Shown here: positions 1-8,098 of the stretch, one piece after another
Layout of the letters: each line of letters opens with the position of its first letter
Numbering within the stretch: position 1 is the stretch's first letter
Assembly: GCF_000314735.2 (NCBI RefSeq)
Contig: NZ_KB375270.1
Location: 806,001 to 870,000 of the forward strand
DNA from: Afipia felis ATCC 53690
Lineage (GTDB): Bacteria; Pseudomonadota; Alphaproteobacteria; Rhizobiales; Xanthobacteraceae
Length of the DNA: 64,000 bases
Direction: 5' to 3'
Position numbers and translations under genes: made by a program
The notes under the pieces: generated by a model
Told to the model about the DNA's origin: nothing
The model's input: only the letters and a program-made list of their open reading frames with translations
Database searches by the model: none

Positions 1-258
1 GCAAGCGCTGCCGACGATCAGGAAGCTGCCGTCGGCGAGCGACGCGATGGCGGGAAGGGGTGTTCGTGCCAAGCGTGTCCAGTTCGTCTTGATGCTCCGT
101 GTTTTGAGGCCAAGATTTCGGGCGCAGCGCAGCATCTCCGTGATGCCGACGTCATCTGTTCCGATACGATGCCGAATTTGTTCGGCCTCGGCGGCAACGC
201 CGTTCATCCGAAGCAGCAGAACGAGAGCTAGAATTCCTGAATCGTTTTGTGGGGTCAT
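1..258 (-). CDS. Type I secretion ABC transporter (HlyB-like), N-terminal fragment cut by window edge
   Basis: I translated this directly from the minus strand: an ATG at 258-256 opens 86 codons that stay open to the window edge. The fragment resembles the N-terminal peptidase C39-like domain of HlyB-type exporters, with DSGILALVLLLRMNG, then IRHRIG, ITEMLRCARNLGLK and TPLPAIASLADG. The catalytic Cys of true C39 peptidases is replaced (DSG at residues 6-8). That matches the inactive C39-like domain that docks substrates in RTX-type exporters, so no leader cleavage is expected. It lies 85 bases downstream of the large repeat-protein gene on the same strand, so that protein is the likely cargo. 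The transmembrane and ATPase domains should lie to the left of the window. The family call is confident; the substrate link is inference. Confidence 0.82.
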   Translation of the reverse strand, partial: MTPQNDSGILALVLLLRMNGVAAEAEQIRHRIGTDDVGITEMLRCARNLGLKTRSIKTNWTRLARTPLPAIASLADGSFLIVGSAC

Positions 259-343
259 TCGCAGACATCCCGGTTTCAGGCTAGGAAATTCAAACTGGCC
301 ATCTCATGTCGTCGGATGCGGTTTGTCTGTTCTTTCTGCAGCG

Positions 344-3300
344 TCAAGCATGGTGGGAGGTGGCCAGAAATGGAAATCCTTCAAACTCGAAATGACTTGA
401 TGGCGAATGGCCGGCCGAGCCGAATCCATTGCTGTTAGTTTCGTGAAATCCGGTGGCCATGTACTGCTCCATCAGGGCCGTGAGATGCTGGAATGAAGAA
501 CTGTGCTGATTCCAGTTATTCCAGATCATAGCGGGGGTCGCCGGAGGGTCTGTAACGGTGATCGTCTGAGGCGCCGACGTCGCGGATTCTCCGGCTGTCG
601 TATTGCTCGCGGTGATGGTCAGCGTATTCACCGGATGGTCTGTGCCACCGTAGGTGGATTGCAGTGACAGGCCACTATTGACCTCCGCTGCCGTCAACGT
701 GACAGAGCTGCCGCTGAAAGTTTTCTTATCGAGCGTGTCGGTGATTGTCTCATAGCTTGCCAGCCCGCCGATCGCGACGGTGACCGTGTCGTCGGCATCG
801 AACCCAGTGACGTTCACTGGGAGTGCCACCGATCCCCCGGCATTCACCGTCAAAGCGGTGCTGCCGAGCGTAAGCGTAGGGGTCTCCAGCGATGGCTGGA
901 TGCTGATTTCGGTGACGGACGTTTGCCACCAGCCATTCGCGATATACTCGTTCGAAACCCAGAATCCATGGGCGTTGTTCGGATCGGCGATTGTGGTCGA
1001 ATTAATGCCCCAGCGCTGAACGCTGGATCCGTTACCCGAGTTGAAGAAGCCGGAACTCGCCTGATACAGGATCGGCGCGCTGAAGGCGCCCGCGCTGTTG
1101 CCCGCCGACTGGTAGACATAGTAATCCGAGGGATACATGTTCGGACCGCTGGCGGTGAAGTTGATGAGGACATCACCGGCGCCATCCACGGCGATTGAGC
1201 CGTTGAAGGTGGCGACATTGGTGCCAAGTGAAGCGCCCGAGATGTCGCCTTGCGCCACCAGCGTCGGACTGTTTGGATTGCTGACGTCGATCTTGAACCA
1301 GTGAACCAGCGGGACACTCGACCCGACCGGCTTTTCTTCGGTGATGCCGTAGAGAAAGCCGTTGGAATAGGCGAGATTCTGAACGCGTTTGTCCGTCGCA
1401 TCCAAAAGCAGGCTCGTTCCAAGCTGCTGTGCGGTGTAAGAGCCACCTTGATCGATGTTGCCAAGTCCAATCGTGCTCACCGGTCCGAACGTCTTGGTCG
1501 CCACGTTGTAGACCTGCAGGGTCACGACGATCTGGCCGCCGGTGGAATAGCTGCTTGCGTAATAGGTGTTGCCGTTGTCGCCGGCCACGACGCGATAGAT
1601 GCCCTGGTTCGGGGAGGTCACTTCACTCGCCGTAACCGTCATCGTTCCGCCGTTGTAGATGCCGCCGCCTGCGCCTGCGATATCGCCGATGACCCACACG
1701 GCAGTTCCCTGCCAGCCGCCACCACTGACATTATACTGCGGCGCGGTGATATAGATGTTGGAGCCGTCGACGGAAACCACGGGTGTATCCGAACTTGTCA
1801 AACTTCCATTGAGGGTGAGCGAGGTGTTCAGCGAGGCAAAATACCAGCCATCGTTCGGGTTGGAGTCCTTTGAAACCGCTATATCGATATTGCTGACCGT
1901 GCCATTGGAGCCGATGTTGTCCATGGTGACGATGTAGCGGCCGTTCACGCTGTCGTAGACGGCGCGCGGGTCGAACAGGGCATTCGTCGCCGTTGATCCG
2001 AGGGACTTGAAGAACTGGTAGACCGATTGTGTCGTCGAAGCACCGCCGGTCAGGTTGCTCCATTCGATCTTTGAGCCTTCCGCCATCAAGATATAGTTTG
2101 ATCCCACGGCGAGTGCATTGTGCGGCGGATAGCTGGATGGGTCGGAAATACCGGAGAACTGCGTCTCGATCTCCGGTGTCGCGGGGGGCGGGGCTGCGGT
2201 CTCGGTCACCACGAAAGGTGCCGAGAGGGAGCTGGTGTTGCCTGCAACATCCGTTGCTTTGGCTGTGATACTGTGGGTTCCGACGGAGAGCGGCGAAGTC
2301 GTGATGCTGAATGCACCCGTCGTGGCATTAGCCGTTCCCGTGCCGAGTACGGTGGTGCCGTTGGTGTCGTACAAGGTCACGCTGCTGCCGGGGGCTGCCG
2401 TGCCATCGATCTCCACCTGGCTGAAATCGGTAATTCCATCACCTTTCGTGCCGCTGTCGGTGGTCGGATCGAGAGTGAGGCCCGTGGGAGCCGCCGGTGG
2501 CGTGGTGTCGATGGTGATCGAATCAGCCGCCGAAAATGCGCTGATATTTCCGGCGGCGTCCGTTGCGGTTGCGGTGATGTCGTGAACGCCGTTCGACAGC
2601 GCGGTCGTGGTGATGGCAAAGGCGCCCGTGGTGGCATTGGCCGTTCCTGTACCGAGCACGGTGGTGTCATTGGTGTCGTACAAGGTCACGGTACTGCCGG
2701 GCTCGGCCGTGCCGTCGATAGTCACTTGCGTGACATTGGTGATTCCATCGCCTTTCATTCCGCTGTCGGTGGCCGGATCGAGGGCGAGGCCCGTGGGGGC
2801 GGCCGGTGGCGTGGTGTCGATCTGCAGTGTTCCGGCCGGGTTGTAATTCACTGCGCCGGATAAGTCGGCATTGTTGCCGAGCGAATCCTGAATTGTTGCG
2901 CCATTCAGGGCTGCGGACGAGATCGTGAGATCGGGTGTGTTCTGGCCCGGCGCAACGACGTAACTGAAGACGAGGGCGCTGCTGCCTGAGCCGCCGACAT
3001 AGCTTGCGGTGCCGCCGTCGCTGAGTGTCAGGGTCGGTGATCCGCCTGCGATGTTGACGGTAACCGCGCTGCTGAAATTGACGGTCAGTGTCACGGTCTT
3101 GCCGGCATTCAGATCACCATTGCCGTTGGTGATGCCTATGCCGGATGTTGCGATCGACGAAACCGTCGGATTGGCGGAGTTGGTGACTTCAACCTGTGAG
3201 ACGGCGGTCTGCCACCATCCGCTCGCGACGTATTCGTTGGATATCCAGAACGCGTTCGGATTGTTGGGGTCGGGGATCGCTGTCGAGTAGGCGCCCCAGC

Positions 3301-4474
3301 GCTGCACGCTCGAACCATTGCCGGAGTTGAAGAAGCCCGTGCTCCCCTGATAGAGAATTGGCGAGCTGAAGCTACCCGTCGGCGCCGAGGCGGCTTCGTA
3401 AACATAGTAGTCGGAGGGATACATATTCGGGCCGCTGGCGGTGAAGTTGATGAGGACATCACCGGCCCCGTCCACGGCAAGAGAACCGTTGAAGGTTGAT
3501 ACATTGGCCCCGAGCGATGCGCCGGATATGTCTCCCTGGGCAACGAGTGCCGGACTGTTCGGATTGCTGACGTCAATTTTGAACCAATGAACGAGCGGTA
3601 CGCTGGAGCCAATCGGCTTCAGCTCACAGACGCCCCAAAGAAAGCCGTTGGCGTACTGAAGGCTCTGGATACGCTTGTCGCCGGCGTCGAGCAGTAAGCT
3701 GGTGCCCTGCTGTTGAGCTGTGTAGGTGCCGCCCTGGTCGATATTACCGAGCGCAATGGTCGTTGCGGGGCCGAATGTGTTGGTGGTGGCGTTATAGGCC
3801 TGCACGACCGCGACGATCTGGCTGCCCGTCGAATAGTCGCACGCGTAATAAGTCGTTCCGTTGCTGCCTGTGGCGACGGTGAAAACACCCTGGTTCGAGG
3901 GGGTAATCTGGTTGGCGACGACCGTCATTGTGCCGCCGTTATAGAGGCCGCCCCCGGCGCCGGCCGTCTTTCCGATCACCCACGTCTCGGTTCCTGCGTA
4001 TCCCGAAACGTTGACGTTATATTGCGGAGCCGTGATGTAGATGTTGCTGCCATCGACGGTGATTGAGGGGCGATCGGACGAGGTCAGTTGTCCGTTGATG
4101 GTCAGTGATGTGTTGAGCGATGCGAAATACCAGCCGTCATTCGGATTGGAGTCTTTCGAAACTGCGACGTCGATATTGCTGATGGCTCCGTTAGAGCCGA
4201 TGTTCTCCATAATGATGATGAAGCGGCCGCTGGCGCTGTCGTAAATGCAGCGCGGATCGTAGAGCGAATTGGTTGCCGTCGCTCCGAGCGATGAGAAGAA
4301 GCTATAGACAGACTGAACTGTGGCGGCCCCACCCGTGAGATTCGTCCATTCGATCCGAGAGCCTTCCGCCATCACGATGTTGTTAGGCCCGACGGCGAGG
4401 CCATTGTGCGGCGGATAGCTCGATGTGTTCGAGATTCCGGAGAAGAGCGTGTCTATTTTTGAGGTCGTGCTCAT
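344..4474 (-). CDS. Large repeat-containing secreted protein, probable type I secretion substrate
   Basis: The protein has 1376 residues and no N-terminal signal peptide, as expected for type I export. It contains two copies of a roughly 425-residue beta-rich domain of no family I recognise (residues about 8-432 and 768-1192), both with SSYPPHN, AEGS-IEW, SKDSNPNDGWYF and GPNMYPSDYYVY. Between them are an SwmB/Ig-like segment (about 440-545) and two Ig-like modules of 103 residues opening with DTTPPAAPTGL. After copy two comes another Ig-like domain with TLTITASNTTAGE, of a type I associate with rhizobial large secreted proteins. The tail of about 70 residues is Ser/His/Phe-rich and may hold the secretion signal. 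No RTX nonapeptides are visible. The start has GGGAG about 5 bases upstream. It could be an adhesin or matrix protein; enzymatic activity cannot be excluded. Confidence 0.8.
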   Translation of the reverse strand: MSTTSKIDTLFSGISNTSSYPPHNGLAVGPNNIVMAEGSRIEWTNLTGGAATVQSVYSFFSSLGATATNSLYDPRCIYDSASGRFIIIMENIGSNGAISNIDVAVSKDSNPNDGWYFASLNTSLTINGQLTSSDRPSITVDGSNIYITAPQYNVNVSGYAGTETWVIGKTAGAGGGLYNGGTMTVVANQITPSNQGVFTVATGSNGTTYYACDYSTGSQIVAVVQAYNATTNTFGPATTIALGNIDQGGTYTAQQQGTSLLLDAGDKRIQSLQYANGFLWGVCELKPIGSSVPLVHWFKIDVSNPNSPALVAQGDISGASLGANVSTFNGSLAVDGAGDVLINFTASGPNMYPSDYYVYEAASAPTGSFSSPILYQGSTGFFNSGNGSSVQRWGAYSTAIPDPNNPNAFWISNEYVASGWWQTAVSQVEVTNSANPTVSSIATSGIGITNGNGDLNAGKTVTLTVNFSSAVTVNIAGGSPTLTLSDGGTASYVGGSGSSALVFSYVVAPGQNTPDLTISSAALNGATIQDSLGNNADLSGAVNYNPAGTLQIDTTPPAAPTGLALDPATDSGMKGDGITNVTQVTIDGTAEPGSTVTLYDTNDTTVLGTGTANATTGAFAITTTALSNGVHDITATATDAAGNISAFSAADSITIDTTPPAAPTGLTLDPTTDSGTKGDGITDFSQVEIDGTAAPGSSVTLYDTNGTTVLGTGTANATTGAFSITTSPLSVGTHSITAKATDVAGNTSSLSAPFVVTETAAPPPATPEIETQFSGISDPSSYPPHNALAVGSNYILMAEGSKIEWSNLTGGASTTQSVYQFFKSLGSTATNALFDPRAVYDSVNGRYIVTMDNIGSNGTVSNIDIAVSKDSNPNDGWYFASLNTSLTLNGSLTSSDTPVVSVDGSNIYITAPQYNVSGGGWQGTAVWVIGDIAGAGGGIYNGGTMTVTASEVTSPNQGIYRVVAGDNGNTYYASSYSTGGQIVVTLQVYNVATKTFGPVSTIGLGNIDQGGSYTAQQLGTSLLLDATDKRVQNLAYSNGFLYGITEEKPVGSSVPLVHWFKIDVSNPNSPTLVAQGDISGASLGTNVATFNGSIAVDGAGDVLINFTASGPNMYPSDYYVYQSAGNSAGAFSAPILYQASSGFFNSGNGSSVQRWGINSTTIADPNNAHGFWVSNEYIANGWWQTSVTEISIQPSLETPTLTLGSTALTVNAGGSVALPVNVTGFDADDTVTVAIGGLASYETITDTLDKKTFSGSSVTLTAAEVNSGLSLQSTYGGTDHPVNTLTITASNTTAGESATSAPQTITVTDPPATPAMIWNNWNQHSSSFQHLTALMEQYMATGFHETNSNGFGSAGHSPSSHFEFEGFPFLATSHHA
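895..2170 (-). repeat. Second copy of an intragenic ~1.28-kb duplication
   Basis: This encodes the second large domain (about residues 768-1192) of the 1376-residue protein. It aligns with 3178-4453 at an offset of about 2283-2286 bases. DNA identity is high by eye: around 1131-1190 and 3421-3480 only a few bases differ in 60. The boundaries are approximate because I aligned by eye. Confidence 0.75.
2204..2821 (-). repeat. Two tandem 309-bp repeats encoding Ig-like modules
   Basis: Two direct copies (2204-2512 and 2513-2821) share long near-identical stretches. The 17-mer ggtggcgtggtgtcgat falls at 2496-2512 and 2805-2821, which gives a period of exactly 309 bases, or 103 codons. Each unit encodes one Ig-like module of the large secreted protein. 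In-phase tandem units like these can expand or contract by recombination. Confidence 0.75.
3178..4453 (-). repeat. First copy of the intragenic ~1.28-kb duplication
   Basis: This encodes the first large domain (about residues 8-432) of the 1376-residue protein and is the partner of the copy at 895-2170. Both copies keep the same motif order from SSYPPHN to SNEY near the end of the domain. The duplication is in frame, and the Ig-like modules lie between the copies. Confidence 0.75.
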
Positions 4475-4541
4475 GTGACGCTCCCGCGTTCAGCCCGTCA
4501 GCGAGTCTCCGGTGGTGTCGTCGGTTGCCGAAAGTATGCAG

Positions 4542-5264
4542 CTATGTGGCGGCGTGCCCTTCCTGCGCGATGGGGTCTTGGAGTTCGGAGGCAATTCCCA
4601 GTATCTTTGGGATGTGGCCGATGGCGAGCAGGGAGATCGTCGCCAGAATGATGCGCAGGTCATTGGTTGCGCTGATCTCGTGGCTGTAGCGCTCGTAATA
4701 GCCGAACTTGATCGGGAGGATTTTGTATCGGTAGATCGCCACCGGGTCCTTGTCCTGATCGAGCAGGTCGCTCTCGTTGCGAAACAGGATCGCGGCATAA
4801 TCTGTCATGCCTGGGCGCATCGAAAGGAGAACGGCGCGTTGAGCGGGAGAGAAAAATTCCATGAACTCCGGAACCTCGGGGCGGGGGCCAACCAACGACA
4901 TGTCGCCCGCGAGGACGTTGATGAGTTGCGGTAGTTCGTCGATCTTCGTTCTTCGCAAGAATGCGCCGATTCGGGTCACCCGCTTGTCCGCACGCACGGT
5001 CAGGGGTGCGCAACGCGGCGCTTTTGCCACCTTCATCGAGCGGAATTTATAAATTTTAAACGGGTGGCCGTTCAGTCCGACCCGCGTCTGCCGGAAGAAG
5101 GCCGGCCCCGGCGTTTCCATCCGGATCGCGATCGCGAGGAGGAGGAACAACGGAGATAGCAAAACCAGTCCAAGCATCGAACCGGCGACATCGATAGCGC
5201 GTTTAATTTTGAGTGTTGTGATGGGTGGCATCGTTACCGCGGGAGGGCTGTCGCAAGCGAGCAT
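4542..5264 (-). CDS. Monotopic phosphoglycosyl transferase (PglC/WcaJ-like sugar transferase)
   Basis: Members of this family transfer a sugar-1-phosphate from a nucleotide sugar to undecaprenyl phosphate at the inner membrane, the first step of a glycan. The 240-residue protein has one N-terminal hydrophobic hairpin (about residues 24-48). It then shows [21 protein letters not shown], the catalytic Asp-Glu dyad region KIDELPQL and [11 protein letters not shown]. It is a core-only enzyme without the large N-terminal membrane domain of WcaJ or GumD. It starts 6 bases after the aminotransferase gene stops, so the two are probably cotranslated, and it precedes the secreted repeat protein by 67 bases. 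A second enzyme of this family lies at 12983. The family is certain; the sugar is not known. Confidence 0.9.
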   Translation of the reverse strand: MLACDSPPAVTMPPITTLKIKRAIDVAGSMLGLVLLSPLFLLLAIAIRMETPGPAFFRQTRVGLNGHPFKIYKFRSMKVAKAPRCAPLTVRADKRVTRIGAFLRRTKIDELPQLINVLAGDMSLVGPRPEVPEFMEFFSPAQRAVLLSMRPGMTDYAAILFRNESDLLDQDKDPVAIYRYKILPIKFGYYERYSHEISATNDLRIILATISLLAIGHIPKILGIASELQDPIAQEGHAAT

Positions 5265-5270
5265 GGCGGG

Positions 5271-6512
5271 TTACTCCAGCAGTTCCTGCAATGCATCGGC
5301 GACCCGGTCGACCTCTTCGTCGGCCATGGCGGGAAACAGCGGCAATGACACCGAGCCAGCGAAATAGCGGTCGGCCTCTGGAAACTCGTTCGGCTTGAAG
5401 TCGTAACGCTGCCGCCAGTAGGTCATCTGGTGAAGTGGCCGATAGTGAACCGATGTGCCGATGCCCCGTGCGGTCAGAGCCGCGATCAGGTCGTCGCGGC
5501 TGATGCGTGCGGTCTCGTGGAGTCGAACAGGAAACAGATGCCATGAATGAAGGCTGTCCGAAGGAGCCGGGGTGGGGCAATCGAGCGGCAGGCCGGTGAG
5601 CCTTTTCAGATAACGTTTGGCGGCGCGCTGACGTCCGGATTGCAGGGTGTTGGCGCGGCCGAGCTGAACCACGCCGATGGCGGCGGCGACGTCGGTGAGA
5701 TTGTATTTGAACCCCGGCGACACCACGTCGTATGCCCAGGAGGCTCCGACCTTGCTGAAGCGATCGAACGCATCGCGGTTGAGACCATGGGTCCGCATGA
5801 CGCGCGCGCGGGCGGCGATGTCCGGGTTGCGGGTTACGATCATGCCGCCTTCGCCCGTCGTGATCGGCTTGTTAGCGTAAAAGCTGAACACACTGGCGTC
5901 CGTTTCCCAGGAGCCGACCGGGCGGCCTGATCGATGCGCAGGCAAGGCGTGCGCGGCATCCTCAATGACCTGGAGATGATGGCGGCGGGCGAAGTCGAGC
6001 ACGGCAGCCGTATCGCAAGGAAAGCCTCCGAAATGGACCGGAATAATCGCCTTGCAGCGTGGCGTAATGCGACGTGCAGCGTCTTCGAGATTGATCGTGC
6101 GCGTTTTCTGATCGACATCGACAAGAACAACTTCTGCGCCGAGGTAGCGTATCACTGAGGCGGTGGCAGTGAATGTCAGGGTTGGCACTAGCACTTCATC
6201 TCCGGGGCCGATCCCACAAGCTTCCGCGGTGAGATGAAGTCCGGCGGTTGCCGAGTTAACGGCCACAGCCTCTACGCCGTCTCCGAGGAAGGCTGCGAAT
6301 TTCTGTTCGAACTCGTGCGCCTTGGCGCCGGTAGTCAACCATCCAGAGCGAAGCACGGCTGTTACGGCCTCAATCTCGTCTTCAGAAATGACGGGACGGA
6401 AGAACGGAATATTGGCCGGAGGTGCATAGACCTTCGATTGAACGGGTGGAGCGACGAGCGGGGGGCTGCCAAGCTTTGAAGTACGGATGTGCTGAGCGTC
6501 CTGGTAGCGCAT
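5271..6512 (-). CDS. DegT/DnrJ/EryC1/StrS-family sugar aminotransferase
   Basis: This is a PLP-dependent aminotransferase that converts a keto-sugar nucleotide to an amino sugar. Visible hallmarks are ATAGLHLTAEACGIGPGDEV, the IEDAAHALP aspartate that contacts the PLP ring, and the PLP lysine in SFYANKPITTGEGG (about residue 215 of 413). The C-terminal part has TSVHYRPLHQ. I use the ATG at 6512, which has an AAGGG about 7 bases upstream and avoids overlap with the SDR gene. A longer reading frame begins at 6596 but has no comparable support. It lies between an SDR and a PglC-like transferase, the same enzyme classes as PglF, PglE and PglC of bacillosamine synthesis. The actual amino sugar is unknown. 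Confidence 0.9.
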   Translation of the reverse strand: MRYQDAQHIRTSKLGSPPLVAPPVQSKVYAPPANIPFFRPVISEDEIEAVTAVLRSGWLTTGAKAHEFEQKFAAFLGDGVEAVAVNSATAGLHLTAEACGIGPGDEVLVPTLTFTATASVIRYLGAEVVLVDVDQKTRTINLEDAARRITPRCKAIIPVHFGGFPCDTAAVLDFARRHHLQVIEDAAHALPAHRSGRPVGSWETDASVFSFYANKPITTGEGGMIVTRNPDIAARARVMRTHGLNRDAFDRFSKVGASWAYDVVSPGFKYNLTDVAAAIGVVQLGRANTLQSGRQRAAKRYLKRLTGLPLDCPTPAPSDSLHSWHLFPVRLHETARISRDDLIAALTARGIGTSVHYRPLHQMTYWRQRYDFKPNEFPEADRYFAGSVSLPLFPAMADEEVDRVADALQELLE

Positions 6513-6523
6513 GGCAACATCCC

Positions 6524-8098
6524 TTAAGCTGCAGCGGCTGGCCTCGGCCCGTGGCTGGGCGCGAGATGATCGATGCTCATATATTCGGTTTCCCAACCGG
6601 TGATCTTGAAGCTGCCGAAGCTCTGGCTACCGCATTCCTTCAAATAGAGGACGTTGCTGTAGGTCGGCAGGGAGTAATGCCCAACCTGGTTCGAACGCAC
6701 GACCGCGATGACCTGCGCGATGCCACGTTCCAGCGTCCATGCCGGTTCGAAGCCGAGCTGGCTGCGGATCTTCTCAAACGACACGTGGTAGTTGCGCTTG
6801 TCGACCGCACCGTCATCGGAAACGATCGTGGCATCCGGCACCTGCGCCTTGATGAATGCCGCGAGCTGGCCGAGCGTATAGTTCTGAGCATCGCTGCCGA
6901 CGTTGAAGACCTCGCCTGCAACGACTTCCACCGGAGCCATGAGCGTCGTCACAATAGCTCTTGCCACGTCGTCGACATGTACGAAGGGCCGCCACTGGTC
7001 TGGCCCGAAGACGGTGATAACGCCGTCGCGGATAGCCTTTGCACAAAGAAGGTTGGCTACGAGATCAAATCGCGTGCGACCGGAAATGCCATAAACCGTG
7101 GCGAAGCGTAGGCAGGTCACGGCGAAATCGTCGCTATGAAGTGAGCCGAGCAGAGCTTCGGAGGCGACCTTGCTACGGGCATAGAGCGACTGCGGATTGA
7201 AGTGAGACGTTTCGTCCACTGTCTCATCGCAGGCGCCGTAGACCGAACACGAACTCGCGAAGATGAAACGTTTCGCGCCGCATGCCTTGGCGATCTCGCC
7301 GACCAGTTTGGTCGCAGTCACATTGATGTCGACGGTGAGTTCCGGATCAACGGCACACGCCGGATCACCGACGAGACCGCCAAGGTGGATCACCACGCCC
7401 ATGCCGCTCATCGCCCGCGTAAGGGCTTCAATGTGCCGAAAATCCTCCCGGATGACCGTCAGCCCTGGATGTCCGGCAACGCGTGCGAGTGGTTCATCGC
7501 CGTAATGCAGCGCGTCGAGAACGGTGACGTGTTTGCCAAGGCTCAGCAGCTTTTCAACGAGCGCGGAGCCAATATAGCCAGCGCCGCCGATCACCAAGAT
7601 GCGCGACTCATCGGGATGTCGGAGCTCGGCAGGCAGAATGATTTCGTGGTCTTCCGAGCGCAGGACGAATGAGATGACGCGCGCAAGGCAGGCGAAGAGC
7701 GCTGCACCCGAGAAGGATGTCAACAAGAGCCGTGGGGTGAGACCCGAGGAGGACGGTGCGAATACATGAGCGATGATCGCAAGGATCAGCAGCACGAGAT
7801 TGATCCGGATGATGCGGCTGATTTTTGTCGCAAGAGAATAGTCGTGCGGGCAGGTGTAGAGGCCCGAATCCGCATAAGCGATAAAGGTAAGAAGCGAGAA
7901 AATGCCAAGGAACGGGAAGATATGTTTTGATTGCTGGGTGAGAAGAGCGGCGTAACTGCGGTCTTCTATGAAGAGCCAGCCAATTAGAAATGCCGTCCAT
8001 AATGAACCGGCGTCAGCTGCAATGCGTAGGACAGATCCGGTGGTAGGACGCAATGCGAGCAAAGGCTTGAAAGAAATCAATCGCTGCAACAAAGCCAT
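6524..8098 (-). CDS. Membrane-anchored extended SDR (NAD-dependent sugar-nucleotide epimerase/dehydratase)
   Basis: The 524-residue protein begins with about 150 residues holding roughly four hydrophobic segments, followed by a cytosolic extended SDR domain. The SDR part has the nucleotide-binding GGAGYIG (about 171-177), SSCSVYG with the catalytic Ser, YARSK (about 306-310) and FGPDQWRPFVHVDD. It should epimerise, dehydrate or reduce a nucleotide sugar. The anchor recalls PglF/CapD-type dehydratases, but the SDR half looks more like GalE/RfbB-type enzymes, so the pairing is unusual. I start at the ATG at 8098 because GGAG lies 8 bases upstream; the in-frame TTG at 8116 has no ribosome-binding site. 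It leads a tight run into the aminotransferase, which may use its product. Confidence 0.85.
   Translation of the reverse strand: MALLQRLISFKPLLALRPTTGSVLRIAADAGSLWTAFLIGWLFIEDRSYAALLTQQSKHIFPFLGIFSLLTFIAYADSGLYTCPHDYSLATKISRIIRINLVLLILAIIAHVFAPSSSGLTPRLLLTSFSGAALFACLARVISFVLRSEDHEIILPAELRHPDESRILVIGGAGYIGSALVEKLLSLGKHVTVLDALHYGDEPLARVAGHPGLTVIREDFRHIEALTRAMSGMGVVIHLGGLVGDPACAVDPELTVDINVTATKLVGEIAKACGAKRFIFASSCSVYGACDETVDETSHFNPQSLYARSKVASEALLGSLHSDDFAVTCLRFATVYGISGRTRFDLVANLLCAKAIRDGVITVFGPDQWRPFVHVDDVARAIVTTLMAPVEVVAGEVFNVGSDAQNYTLGQLAAFIKAQVPDATIVSDDGAVDKRNYHVSFEKIRSQLGFEPAWTLERGIAQVIAVVRSNQVGHYSLPTYSNVLYLKECGSQSFGSFKITGWETEYMSIDHLAPSHGPRPAAAA

Noticed and set aside
344..4474. RTX toxin or calcium-binding repeats in the large secreted protein
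   Set aside because: I looked for GGxGxDxUx nonapeptides and found none. The repeats are large domains and Ig-like modules.
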